Positions 7,284-16,173 of a DNA stretch of 64,000 bases are shown one piece after another (the stretch's first letter is position 1; every line of letters begins with the position of its first letter). A model generated the notes under the pieces. That model was not told the DNA's origin, searched no databases, and saw only the letters and a list, made by a program, of their open reading frames with translations. The position numbers were made by a program, and so were the translations under genes. The stretch lies in assembly GCF_900156315.1 (NCBI RefSeq), contig NZ_FTNI01000004.1, positions 1-64,000 on the forward strand, in the 5' to 3' direction. Source of the stretch: Microbispora rosea (GTDB lineage: Bacteria; Actinomycetota; Actinomycetes; Streptosporangiales; Streptosporangiaceae).

Positions 7284-9292
7284 GCGCTGTCCTTCCGTGT
7301 GATCAAGAGGCAGCCGCTCTCGTGCGTCTCCGCCGCGAATCCGGCGTCCACGTAGGTCGTCGCGGTCGGCTCCACCACCAGCAGCGGGCCCTCGGCCACG
7401 CCGTCCAGGTCCTCCCGCCGTATGACCGGGGCCTCGGTCCAGGCGCCCCGGCGGAACGACCACAGCCGCGTCGTCCCCCGTCCGCTCCCGCCGGACGGCG
7501 GGGCCGGCACCATCGGGCGGTCCGCGTCGAGGACCACCCTGCCGGTCGCGCGTACGGTGACGATCTCCAGTGGGTCGGGCAGGGTGTGGCCGAACGCCCG
7601 GTGGTATGCCTCGGAGAACCGGGCCGACACGGAAGCCACGTCGTCCTCGCCCAGCCGCACCGGGATCGTCAGCGTGTGCTCCTGTCCCCGGTGACGCAGG
7701 TCGAGGTCCACCTCGCGTACGGCTCCGGGCTGCGCGAGCCGTTCGAACAGCGCCTCCGTGACCCGCTCGACCAGCGGCAGCGCCTCGTCGTCCAGGGGGC
7801 GCACCATGGTGCGGGCCGCCGTCCGCACGATGTCGGCCTGTACCAGGCCGACGGCGGAGAAGTTGCCCGCGTTGGGCGGCACGACCACGGTGTCCACGTC
7901 GAGCTCGTCGGCGAGCAGGCAGCCGAACACCGGTCCGGCGCCGCCGAAGGCGACCACGGCCCCGCCGCGCGGGTCCACGCCCCGCTCCACCGTCACGCCG
8001 CGTACGGCCTGGGCCATGTGCGCGGCGGCGATCCTGACCACGCCGACCGCGACCGCGTCCACGCCGTCGATGCCGGTCGGTCCCGTGAGCGGCGCCAGCG
8101 CGCGGGCCGCCGCGTCCTCGGACAGTTCGATGCCGCCGGAGATGTGCCCGCGGGGGATCATGCCGAGGTGCAGGGCGGCGTCGGTCACCGTGGGCTCGGT
8201 CCCGCCGCGCTGGTAGCAGGCGGGCCCGGGGTCGGCGCCCGCGCTGCGGGGGCCGACACGCAGCAGGCCGCCCGCGTCGGCGTACGCCACCGAGCCGCCG
8301 CCCGCGCCCACCGACCGCACGTCCACCCAGGGGCTCTGCAGCGGCAGGCCGACGACCTCGCCCTGGTAGAGCAGCGGGAGCCGCCCGTCCTCGATGAGCG
8401 CGGTGTCGAAGCTGGTGCCGCCCACATCGGCGGCGACGGCCGTGCCCATGCCGAGGGAGGGGCCGAGTGAGGCGGCCAGGCGGGCGGTGGCGGCGGCTCC
8501 GGCCACCGGGCCGGACAGGATCGTCTCGAACGGCCGGGCCGCGGCCTCGGCCAGCGCCAGCGCGCCGCCGCCGGACCGGGTCACGAGCAGCTCGCCCGCG
8601 AACCCCCTCACCCGCAGCTCGTGGTCGAGGTTGTGCAGGTAGGGGCCCATGCGGTGGCGGACGAAGGCGTCCACGACCGTGGTGCAGGTGCGCTCGTACT
8701 CCCGGTATTCCCCCGAGACCTCGTGCGACAGCGAGACCGGCCCGGCGAACCCCGCCTGCCTCAGCAGCTCGGCCGCCCGCGCCTCGTGCGCGGGGTTGGC
8801 ATAGGAGTTCATCAGCACGATCGCGACGGCGTCCACGCCCTCGGCGGCGAACGTCTCGGCGGCCCGCCGCACGTCCTCCGGCTCCAGGTCGCGTACGACC
8901 GAGCCGTCGGCGGCCACCCGCTCGGCCACCTCCAGGCGCAGCCGCCGGGGCACGAGCGGCGGCGGCGGGGTCCAGAACAGGTCGTAGGGGTCGTCGCGGT
9001 CGCCCCTGCGGATCTCCAGCACGTCGCGGAACCCGGCCGTGGTGATCAGGCCGACGGTCGCGCCCCGCCGTTCGAGCAGCGCGTTCAGGCCCACGGTGGT
9101 GCCGTGCACGAAGTGCCGGCAGCGCGCGAGCAGCTCCGGCGGCACCGCCGCGTCGACCGCGGCGAGGACCCCGCGTTCGGGCGCGGACGGCGTGGTGGGC
9201 TGTTTGGCGACCCTGATCTCGCCGGTCGCGGCGTCGTGCAGGACGAGGTCGGTGAAGGTGCCGCCGACGTCCACTCCGATGACCGTTGTCAT
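7280..9292 (-). CDS. hyuA: Hydantoinase/oxoprolinase subunit A
   Basis: About 670 residues. The N-terminal actin-like ATPase fold shows TVIGVDVGGTFTDLVL (residues 2-17), then HGTTVGLNALLER, SGPVAGAAATA and ADVGGTSFDTALI, as expected of a full-length HyuA. It should couple ATP hydrolysis to ring opening together with HyuB, whose gene overlaps it by 4 bases. The start is the ATG at about 9292; an in-frame TTG three codons earlier is possible. The upstream PucR gene ends about 45 bases away on the same strand, so regulator and enzyme are in one operon. Confidence 0.92.
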   Translation of the reverse strand: MTTVIGVDVGGTFTDLVLHDAATGEIRVAKQPTTPSAPERGVLAAVDAAVPPELLARCRHFVHGTTVGLNALLERRGATVGLITTAGFRDVLEIRRGDRDDPYDLFWTPPPPLVPRRLRLEVAERVAADGSVVRDLEPEDVRRAAETFAAEGVDAVAIVLMNSYANPAHEARAAELLRQAGFAGPVSLSHEVSGEYREYERTCTTVVDAFVRHRMGPYLHNLDHELRVRGFAGELLVTRSGGGALALAEAAARPFETILSGPVAGAAATARLAASLGPSLGMGTAVAADVGGTSFDTALIEDGRLPLLYQGEVVGLPLQSPWVDVRSVGAGGGSVAYADAGGLLRVGPRSAGADPGPACYQRGGTEPTVTDAALHLGMIPRGHISGGIELSEDAAARALAPLTGPTGIDGVDAVAVGVVRIAAAHMAQAVRGVTVERGVDPRGGAVVAFGGAGPVFGCLLADELDVDTVVVPPNAGNFSAVGLVQADIVRTAARTMVRPLDDEALPLVERVTEALFERLAQPGAVREVDLDLRHRGQEHTLTIPVRLGEDDVASVSARFSEAYHRAFGHTLPDPLEIVTVRATGRVVLDADRPMVPAPPSGGSGRGTTRLWSFRRGAWTEAPVIRREDLDGVAEGPLLVVEPTATTYVDAGFAAETHESGCLLITRKDSA

Positions 9293-9335
9293 GCCTGGCA
9301 ACGTAGATGCGGCCGCGCGCCGCGTCGATGTGTCC

Positions 9336-10814
9336 TCACGACGACGAGATCGTCGTTGTTGTCCCGGGGAGACAGTCGTAGTCGAGCACCACGTGGCAGG
9401 CGAGCTGGAGCGCGAAGCGGGTCTGCGGGTCGGACAGGTCGGCGTCGAGCGCCTCGGCGATGCGCCTGATCCGGTGGGCCACCGCGTTGGGATGCAGGCT
9501 GAGCAGCTCGGCCGCCCTGGTGCGGGAGCCCCAGCTGTCCAGGTAGGCCTTCAGCGTGGGCAGCGCGTGGGCGCTGAGCGCCCCGAGGCGTTCCAACGGG
9601 GCGAGCATGTCCCTGGCGGCCACCAGCGCGCTCTCGCTGCCGCTCAACTCCGCGAGGAGCGCGTGCACCCCGAGCCGGTCGAACCGCACGACCTCCCCGG
9701 CCGCGGCGCGAGCGGCGGCCGCCCGCGCCTGCGCGGCCGTACGGCGCAGCCCGTCCGGCCCCGCCTGGCAGGTGCCGAGCCCTGCTCCCGTGCCTCCCGC
9801 CGCCGAACCCCCTGCCCCCACGACCGACGGCCACAGCGCCGATGACCGCTGCGCCGGCGGAAGGTCGATGGTCGTCCGCTCGTCGGCGGTGAGGAGCACG
9901 AGCACACCGTCCTGCCACCGAGTGACCAGCGGCGGCGCGGACAGCTCGGCCGTCCCGCCGAGCGCGCCGGGCAACGCGGCGGCGATCCCGCGTGCCTCCC
10001 GGAGCACCGGATCCGCCGCCCCCGGGGGCGCGTCGCCGCCGGGGTCACGCAGGAAGACAGCGACGTGCCAGCCGTCCACCGGGACGCCCTCGTGCCGCGC
10101 GCGGCGGGCGGCGATCCGGGTGTCCTTGGCGCCGAGCAGGGCCAGCAGCGCGCGCTCGCGGGCCGCCTCCGCCTCACGCGCGGCCGCCCGCACCCGGCCG
10201 AGCGTGGTCGCGACGACCTGGGCGACGATCGCCGCCGCCGGGTCCTCGCCCTCCCAGCACACGTAGCCGTCCGGCCGGCCGCCGACCCGGATCACCGTCG
10301 CGTTCGCCCCGGGGCCGGCCAGGCCGGCGACCACGTACGCGACGCCGACGGAGGCGGACGCCGCGCGCAGGATGTCCTCTTCTCCCGCGCCCTCCATCGC
10401 GCCGATGCCGTCGATCGCCTCGCGCGTACGGCGCAGCAGCAACCCGGGATCGGCGCGTACGGCCGCGCTGAGACCGAGCACGGTGTCCGACAGCGAGTGG
10501 TCGGAGGCGCCGGCGAGCAGCGCGACCCGCTCCCGCCTGGCCAGCTCCACCATCTCCGGCGTCGTGCCCGAGGGGCCGGGCAGCACGATCCCGGCGAGGC
10601 CGCCGCGTCCGGCCAGGCGCAGCGCGTCGAGCACGTCGCACGACCGCATGGCGTGACGGGACAGGATCGCCAGCGCGCCGGGGGCCGCCGTGGTCAGTTC
10701 GCGCATCTCGTCGACGAGGACCACGCTGCCGACCTCCCGGGCGTCCCAGGGTCCGGCGACGAGCGTCAGCCTGCGGCCCGCGGGCGTCCTGAGCAGGTCA
10801 CTGACGCGGCGCAT
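9336..10814 (-). CDS. PucR-family transcriptional regulator of the hydantoin operon
   Basis: This 492-residue protein has the PucR N-terminal domain (MRRVSDLLRTPAGRRLTLVAG onward), a central region and a C-terminal helix-turn-helix of the PucR type, RAAELLSLHPNAVAHRIRRI, about 40 residues from the end. Family members respond to nitrogen-rich metabolites such as purine breakdown products and often control transport and hydrolysis genes. The ATG at 10814 is chosen because GGAGGTGAG precedes it by about 6 bases. It overlaps the end of the ATPase gene upstream by 17 bases and is followed by hyuA. The double palindromes upstream of the operon (18836-18883) are its likely targets. Confidence 0.9.
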   Translation of the reverse strand: MRRVSDLLRTPAGRRLTLVAGPWDAREVGSVVLVDEMRELTTAAPGALAILSRHAMRSCDVLDALRLAGRGGLAGIVLPGPSGTTPEMVELARRERVALLAGASDHSLSDTVLGLSAAVRADPGLLLRRTREAIDGIGAMEGAGEEDILRAASASVGVAYVVAGLAGPGANATVIRVGGRPDGYVCWEGEDPAAAIVAQVVATTLGRVRAAAREAEAARERALLALLGAKDTRIAARRARHEGVPVDGWHVAVFLRDPGGDAPPGAADPVLREARGIAAALPGALGGTAELSAPPLVTRWQDGVLVLLTADERTTIDLPPAQRSSALWPSVVGAGGSAAGGTGAGLGTCQAGPDGLRRTAAQARAAAARAAAGEVVRFDRLGVHALLAELSGSESALVAARDMLAPLERLGALSAHALPTLKAYLDSWGSRTRAAELLSLHPNAVAHRIRRIAEALDADLSDPQTRFALQLACHVVLDYDCLPGTTTTISSS

Positions 10815-11781
10815 CGGGGGTCTCACCTCCATGGGGGACGCGCGGAGCCGAGGCGGCCGGGGTCTGCAGCACCTCCTCCGCGCGATGACATGCCACCCTA
10901 CGCCCCTCCACCTCACGCGCCTGCGGCGTCTCCTCCCGGCAGCGGTCCACCGCGAGAGGACAGCGCAGCCGGAACGGGCACCCCGTCTCCGCCGCGGCCG
11001 CCTCGGTCCGCCCGGCAGCGCGCGGCGGCTCGCCGCCGAGGCGCGGCACCGCGTCGCGCAGCGCCCGGGTGTACGGGTGGGCGGGCCGGGTGAGCAGCTC
11101 CCCGGTCGGGCCCGACTCGACGACCCGCCCGGCGAACATGACCGACGACGTACGGCACAGCCGCCCCACGACGCCGAGGTTGTGCGTGATGAGCAGGTAG
11201 CCGAGCCCGTGCTCGGCGGCCAGCCTCTCCAGGAGGTCGAGGATCCTGGCCTGCACGGTGACGTCGAGCGCGCTCGTGGGCTCGTCGAGCACCAGCAGTC
11301 GCGGCTCCACGGCCAGGGCACGGGCGATGGCCACGCGCTGCCGCTGCCCGCCGGACATCTCGTGCGGCCTGCGGGCGGCGAGCCCGGGGTCGAGTCCCAC
11401 GTCGGCGAGGAGCGCGGCGATCCGGTCCGCCCGCTCGGTCCTCGACATGCGGTGGTGAGTGGTCAGCGCCTCGGCGATCGACGCTCCGGCCGTCATGCGG
11501 GGGTCGAGCGCCTCGCTGCCGTCCTGGAAGACCGGCTGCACGGCCCGGCGGAACTCGGCCCGGCCCGCCCTGCCGAGCCCGGCCAGGTCGCCGGCGCCGT
11601 ACCGGACCACGCCGGAGCGGGGACGCATCAGACCAAGCAGGGCGCGGGCGAGCGTGGTCTTGCCCGAGCCGCTCTCCCCGATCAGTCCCACTCCGCCCTC
11701 GTCCACGGCGAGGCTCACGTCGTGGACCACCGCCGTCGTGCCGTAGGCGAGGGTGACCCCCTCGGCGGCGAGCAGCGTCAT
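10798..11781 (-). CDS. Oligopeptide-type ABC importer ATPase, OppF/DppF-like
   Basis: This 327-residue protein carries Walker A GESGSGKTT (about 35-43), the signature MSGGQRQRVAIARAL and Walker B LLVLDEPTSALD, followed by the C-terminal oligopeptide-transporter extension with Cys residues in CPFRLRCPLAVDRC. That extension marks the OppF/DppF type and may bind an iron-sulfur cluster. It starts in an ATGA overlap with the other ATPase gene. The pair should form the heterodimeric motor for the two permeases encoded upstream. Confidence 0.92.
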   Translation of the reverse strand: MTLLAAEGVTLAYGTTAVVHDVSLAVDEGGVGLIGESGSGKTTLARALLGLMRPRSGVVRYGAGDLAGLGRAGRAEFRRAVQPVFQDGSEALDPRMTAGASIAEALTTHHRMSRTERADRIAALLADVGLDPGLAARRPHEMSGGQRQRVAIARALAVEPRLLVLDEPTSALDVTVQARILDLLERLAAEHGLGYLLITHNLGVVGRLCRTSSVMFAGRVVESGPTGELLTRPAHPYTRALRDAVPRLGGEPPRAAGRTEAAAAETGCPFRLRCPLAVDRCREETPQAREVEGRRVACHRAEEVLQTPAASAPRVPHGGETPDAPRQ

Positions 11782-12575
11782 GCCCCCTCCTCGGCTTCCG
11801 GTAGTGCGGGCGCTGCTTCCGGTAGTGCAGGCACGGCGGCGATCAGCTCGCGGGTGTAGGGGTCGCGCGGCCGGGTGAACACCTCGGCGGCGGGCCCGCT
11901 CTCCACCACGGCGCCGTCGCGCATCACCACGACCCGGTCGGCGATCGTGGAGACCAGCGCGAGGTCGTGGGAGACCAGCAGCACGGCGAGGCCGCGCTCG
12001 TCACGCAGGCGGCGCAGCACCCCGACCACCTCGGCCTGCACGGTCACGTCCAGCGCGCTGGTCGGCTCGTCGGCCAGCACGACCTGCGCGCCGAGCGCGA
12101 GGGCCAGCGCGATGGCGAACCGCTGCGCTTGGCCGCCGGACACCTGGTGGGGGTAGCGGCGCAGGATGCCCGGGTCGAGCAGCACCGCGCGGACCCCCTC
12201 CTCGGCCCGCTCCCGCGCGTCCGCGCCCTTGACGCCGTGGCGGGCGAGCGCCCGGCGCATCAGCGTGCCCAGGCGCATGGTGGGGTTGAGCGCGGCCTGC
12301 GGGCTCTGCATCACCAAAGCGGCCCGTGAGCCGCGGATCTCCCGCAGCCGGGCCTGGCTCGCCGTGAGCACGTCCAGGCCGCCGACCGTGATCCTGCCGG
12401 AGACGTCCGCGCCGTGAACGAGGCCGAGCGTGCTGAGCAGGGTGGTCGTCTTGCCCGACCCGCTCTCGCCGACGATCGCCACGCACTCCCCCGCGGCCAC
12501 GTCGAGCTCGGGGACCGACGCGATCACCCGGTCGCCGATCCGCACGACCAGGTCCCTCACGCTGACCAAACTCAT
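11778..12575 (-). CDS. Oligopeptide-type ABC importer ATPase, OppD/DppD-like, short form
   Basis: This 265-residue protein has Walker A GESGSGKTTTLLS, signature VSGGQAQRFAIALAL and Walker B VVLADEPTSALD. It ends soon after PRDPYTRELIAAVPAL, so it lacks the longer C-terminal Cys-bearing extension seen in its partner and in most OppD proteins. The ATG overlaps the stop codon of the 26-codon linker ORF (12572-12652). Its coding end overlaps the next ATPase by 4 bases. Confidence 0.9.
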   Translation of the reverse strand: MSLVSVRDLVVRIGDRVIASVPELDVAAGECVAIVGESGSGKTTTLLSTLGLVHGADVSGRITVGGLDVLTASQARLREIRGSRAALVMQSPQAALNPTMRLGTLMRRALARHGVKGADARERAEEGVRAVLLDPGILRRYPHQVSGGQAQRFAIALALALGAQVVLADEPTSALDVTVQAEVVGVLRRLRDERGLAVLLVSHDLALVSTIADRVVVMRDGAVVESGPAAEVFTRPRDPYTRELIAAVPALPEAAPALPEAEEGA

Positions 12576-12652
12576 GCGCCCTCCTCGCCTTCGGCTCGGA
12601 GTGGCATTCGCCAGACGCTGTGTTTATTGATTCGCTCGCTACGCTCGCTCAT
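12572..12652 (-). CDS. 26-codon linker ORF carrying a repeated actinomycete motif
   Basis: The sequence between the permease and ATPase genes reads as a complete ORF, MSERSERINKHSVWRMPLRA plus six residues. Its ATG overlaps the permease stop (ATGA, 12649-12652) and its TGA overlaps the ATPase ATG (12572-12575). The DNA for SERSER is the near-palindrome GAGCGAGCGTAGCGAGCGAA, a short repeat I recall as common between actinomycete genes. Translation would keep ribosomes running across a 73-base gap. Whether the peptide has a function, or the repeat merely inserted in frame, cannot be told from the sequence. Confidence 0.45.
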   Translation of the reverse strand: MSERSERINKHSVWRMPLRAEGEEGA

Positions 12653-13506
12653 CGCGACAGCCTCGCCCTCAGTCCCTCGCCGAGCACGTTGAACGAGAAC
12701 GCGGTGACCAGGATGGCGAGGCCGGGGAAGGTCACCACCCACCAGTCGGTGGTGAACAGCGACTGGCCCTGCTGGACCATCAGCCCCCACTCCGAGGTCG
12801 GCTCGTGGGCGCCCAGCCCGAGGTACGACAGCGCGGCGGCGGTGAGGATGACCCCGCCGCCGTCCAGCGACAGCTGCACCAGCACCGGCGTGAGCGAGTT
12901 CGGCAGCACGTGCCGCAGCACGATGAGCGGTGCGGGCACGCCCAGGCACCGCGCGGAGTCGACGAACCCGCGCGTGGCCACGGACGCGGCGACCGACGCC
13001 GTGAGCCGGGCGTACCACGGCCACCAGGTGACCGCGATCGCGACGATCACGGTGGTCACGCTCGGCTGGAGCACCACGGCGAGCGCCAGCGACAGCAGCA
13101 GTGCGGGGAAGGCGAGGAAGACGTCGGTGACCCGCATGATCACGTCGCGGGCCCAGCCGCCGGCGTACCCGGCGACCACTCCCAGGCCGACGCCGACCAC
13201 CCCGGAGATCGCCAGCACCGCGACGGCGATCAGCAGCGAGGTGCGGGCGCCGAACAGGACCCGGCTGAGCACGTCGCGGCCGACCTGGTCGGTGCCGAAC
13301 CAGTGGGCGCCGCTCGGCGGCAGCAGCGACTCCAGGGGATGCGTGGCCGAGCCGCCGTCGTCCGGGTAGGGGGCGATCCACGGCGCGAGCAGCGCCGCCA
13401 GCACGACGACGCCCAGTAGCACGCCCCCCGCCACCGCGAGGCGGTCCACCCCCGCCAGGTGCCGCAGCGGCGTACGGCGGAACGTGGTCAGGGCCGGAGC
13501 GGTCAT
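12649..13506 (-). CDS. Peptide-type ABC importer permease, DppC-like
   Basis: This 285-residue membrane protein has a first hydrophobic segment at about 23-43, the N-terminal PPSGAHWFGTDQVGRDVLSRVLFGARTSL block typical of DppC/OppC (about 85-113), then five more hydrophobic segments. The EAA loop reads ARCLGVPAPLIVLRHVLPN. The ATG lies in a 4-base overlap with the stop of the other permease. It should pair with that permease as the transmembrane channel of the hydantoin-operon importer. Confidence 0.93.
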   Translation of the reverse strand: MTAPALTTFRRTPLRHLAGVDRLAVAGGVLLGVVVLAALLAPWIAPYPDDGGSATHPLESLLPPSGAHWFGTDQVGRDVLSRVLFGARTSLLIAVAVLAISGVVGVGLGVVAGYAGGWARDVIMRVTDVFLAFPALLLSLALAVVLQPSVTTVIVAIAVTWWPWYARLTASVAASVATRGFVDSARCLGVPAPLIVLRHVLPNSLTPVLVQLSLDGGGVILTAAALSYLGLGAHEPTSEWGLMVQQGQSLFTTDWWVVTFPGLAILVTAFSFNVLGEGLRARLSR

Positions 13507-14519
13507 CGCGCCCTCACCCTCGGGTCGACCACGCCCTGGAGGAGGTCCACGGCGAGGTTGGCGACGACGTACAGCACGGCGACCAGCAGGGTGACCCCGG
13601 CGATGGCGGGAGTGTCGAGCGAGCGGATCGAGTCGGCGGCGTACCGTCCGAGGCCCGGCCAGTTGAACACGGCCTCCACGAGGAAGCCGTTCACGATCGA
13701 GTACGCGAAGACGAGCGCGATGAGCGACAGCACCGGGTTCAGCGCGGGCCGCAGGGCGAACCGGGTGAGCACGGCGGTCTCGCCGAAGCCGAGCGCGCGC
13801 TCCAGCCGGGCGTGGTCGCGCGACGACTCCTCGATGAGGGCGGCCCTGGTCATCTGGGCCACCACCCCGGCCGGATACGCCGCGATCACCAGGGCGGGCA
13901 GCACGAGGTGTGCCAGCGTGCTCATGAGGATCGGCCAGTTGCCGGTGATCAGCGCGTCCACGGCCGTGATGTTGGTGTAAAGGTGCAGGGGGCTGGTCCG
14001 GTCGAGCGACGCGTCGTACTCCCCCGCGACGGGGAACCAGCCGAGCCCGCTGGCGAAGACCGTCTGCAGGGCCAGCGCCAGCCAGAACACCGGCACCGAC
14101 ACGGCCAGCATCGACGACAGCCGCACCGACAGGTCGGGCAGCCGGCCCTTGTAGCGGGCCGCGGCGATCCCCAGCGGGATCCCCACGACCAGCGCGATGA
14201 TCAGCGCCGCGCCCACGAGCTCCAGGGAGGCGGGGAACGCCTGGAAGAGGTCGTCGCGCACGGGCTGCCGGGTGTGCAGGCTCGTCCCCCAGTCGCCGCC
14301 GAGCAGGTCGCGCACGTAGTTCCACAACTGCACCGGCAGCGGGTCGTCCAGGCCGAACCGCTGCCGGGCCGCGGCGAGCTCGGCCGCCGTCGCCTTCGGC
14401 CCGGCGTACGCCACGGCGGGGTCGCCGGGCACCAGGCGCATGATGGCGAACGTGAGGACGATCACGCCGGCCACGACCAGGAAGGCCTGGCCGAGCCGGC
14501 GGATCAGATACCTCGGCAT
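13503..14519 (-). CDS. Peptide-type ABC importer permease, DppB-like
   Basis: This 338-residue membrane protein begins MPRYLIRRLGQAFLVVAGVIV, the characteristic DppB/OppB N-terminus, with GDPAVAYAGPKATA shortly after. There are about six hydrophobic segments and an EAA-type loop ERALGFGETAVLTRFALRPAL. The gene starts 2 bases after the receptor stop codon and overlaps the DppC-like gene by 4 bases, so receptor and channel are co-translated. Confidence 0.93.
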   Translation of the reverse strand: MPRYLIRRLGQAFLVVAGVIVLTFAIMRLVPGDPAVAYAGPKATAAELAAARQRFGLDDPLPVQLWNYVRDLLGGDWGTSLHTRQPVRDDLFQAFPASLELVGAALIIALVVGIPLGIAAARYKGRLPDLSVRLSSMLAVSVPVFWLALALQTVFASGLGWFPVAGEYDASLDRTSPLHLYTNITAVDALITGNWPILMSTLAHLVLPALVIAAYPAGVVAQMTRAALIEESSRDHARLERALGFGETAVLTRFALRPALNPVLSLIALVFAYSIVNGFLVEAVFNWPGLGRYAADSIRSLDTPAIAGVTLLVAVLYVVANLAVDLLQGVVDPRVRAR

Positions 14520-14521
14520 GA

Positions 14522-16156
14522 TCAGGCGCCGGGCTTCAGGTCGTAGACGAACACCACGTTGGGATAGGCCGGGTTGTCCACGTATCCCTGCACCGACTTG
14601 GCGAAGGCCCGCTGGTAGTTCTGCACGTACGGCACGGCCACCGCCGCCTGCTCATTGATGATCTTGTTCTGGAGGTCGGAGTACGCCTTCTCGGCGGCGT
14701 CCTTGTCGGTCGCCGTGAGCGCGGGCAGCTCGTCGATCTCCTTGTCGATCGCCGCGTCCTTCAGGTAGGAGAGGTTGAACTGCACGTCCTTCTCGCCGTG
14801 GAAGACGTTGACGAACCACGAGTAGGCGTCGGCGTAGTCGGGGAACCAGTACATGACGAAGATGTCCTGGCGCTTCGACGGGTCCTTCGCCTTGCCCTGG
14901 TCCCACTGCGTGGTCCACTGCAGCGGCTTGGCCGACAGCTTCACGTTCAGCTTGTCCAGCGCCGAGGAGAGCAGCGTGACCAGCAACTCCTGGTCGGCGT
15001 CGCCCTGGGCGTAGGTCAGCGTGAGGTCGAGCGGCTTGCCGCCGGGGCCGTACCCGGCCTCCTTGAGCAGCGCCTCGGCGCCCGGGAGGTCCTGCTTGGG
15101 GGTCATGCCGGGGATGTTGCCGAGCAGGCCCTCGGGAACCAGGCCGCTGGCGGCCACGCCCGCGCCCTTCATCGCCGCCACGAGGCCGTCGTAGTCGATC
15201 GCCTTCTGCAGGGCCTGGCGCAGCTTCACGTCCTTGAGCGGGCCGTCGGCCGTGTTGAACAGCACGAGCAGGTTCTGGAACGACGGCGTCTGCGAGGTCT
15301 GCACCGTGTCCGTGCTCCCCGCCTGGGCGAACAACTGCGCGTTGAGCCGCTGGACGAACGACACCTCACCACGCTGCAGCAGCTGCCAGGCGGTGGTCAG
15401 CTCCGGCGTGACCCGGTAGGCGATCTTCTTGTAGTGCTGGCCGTCCCAGCCGCCCCAGTAGTCGTCGAACGCCTTGAGCGTGAGCTCGGTCTCCTTGCCC
15501 TTCTGCCAGCTGTCGATCGTGTACGGCCCGGAGCCCGCGTCGTGTCCCTCGCCGAACCACTTCTTCAGGTCGCCGGAGGCGGCCGTGGTGTCGTAGACGT
15601 ACGACGCGTAGCCGGCCGAGGCGATCAGGTCGAGCGGCGCGGGGTACTTGAGCGTGAACTCGAGCGTCGTGGCGTCCTTGGCGTCGATCTTCTTGACCGC
15701 ACCCCAGATGTAGGCCGCGCCCTGCCCCTCCTTCATCGTGCGCTCGATCGCGGCCTTGGCCGCCGCGGCGTCCACCGGCTTGCCGGTGTGGAACTTCGCG
15801 CCCTCGCGCAGCGTGAACGTCCACTTCTTGCCGTCCGGCGAGGAGGTCCACGAGGCGGCCAGCCGCGGCTCCGCCTTCTTCGTCTGCGGGTTGTAGCGGG
15901 TCAGCGACTCGTAGATGTTCTCCATCGCGATGTTCTCGTTGGAATACGAGCTCGCGGGGTCCCAGTCGGTGACGACGTCCAGGTTGGGGACGTACACGAA
16001 CGTGCTGTCGGCCGTGCCTGCGGCCGAGCCCGCCGAGGAGCCGGGCTCCGGGGAGGAGTCGGCGGCGCCGCGAACCTGCCCGCCCGAGCAGGCCGCGGCG
16101 GTGACGGTCACGGCGGCCACGGCCCCCGCGGCGAGAAGACGCATGTGCCAGCGCAT
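14522..16156 (-). CDS. ABC transporter substrate-binding lipoprotein, peptide/nickel (SBP_bac_5) family
   Basis: This 544-residue protein begins MRWHMRLLAAGAVAAVTVTA and has a lipobox ending AAAC (Cys about 23), followed by a Ser/Gly/Ala-rich linker and the family 5 binding domain. It is the receptor for the importer encoded immediately downstream. Given the flanking DUF917 and Hyu genes the ligand may be a hydantoin, thiohydantoin, 5-oxoproline or related small amide; that is inference from context. A paralogue lies at 1346-2941. The ATG follows AAAGGAA, 17 bases after the preceding gene. Confidence 0.92.
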   Translation of the reverse strand: MRWHMRLLAAGAVAAVTVTAAACSGGQVRGAADSSPEPGSSAGSAAGTADSTFVYVPNLDVVTDWDPASSYSNENIAMENIYESLTRYNPQTKKAEPRLAASWTSSPDGKKWTFTLREGAKFHTGKPVDAAAAKAAIERTMKEGQGAAYIWGAVKKIDAKDATTLEFTLKYPAPLDLIASAGYASYVYDTTAASGDLKKWFGEGHDAGSGPYTIDSWQKGKETELTLKAFDDYWGGWDGQHYKKIAYRVTPELTTAWQLLQRGEVSFVQRLNAQLFAQAGSTDTVQTSQTPSFQNLLVLFNTADGPLKDVKLRQALQKAIDYDGLVAAMKGAGVAASGLVPEGLLGNIPGMTPKQDLPGAEALLKEAGYGPGGKPLDLTLTYAQGDADQELLVTLLSSALDKLNVKLSAKPLQWTTQWDQGKAKDPSKRQDIFVMYWFPDYADAYSWFVNVFHGEKDVQFNLSYLKDAAIDKEIDELPALTATDKDAAEKAYSDLQNKIINEQAAVAVPYVQNYQRAFAKSVQGYVDNPAYPNVVFVYDLKPGA

Positions 16157-16173
16157 GTGAGGGAGTTCCTTTC

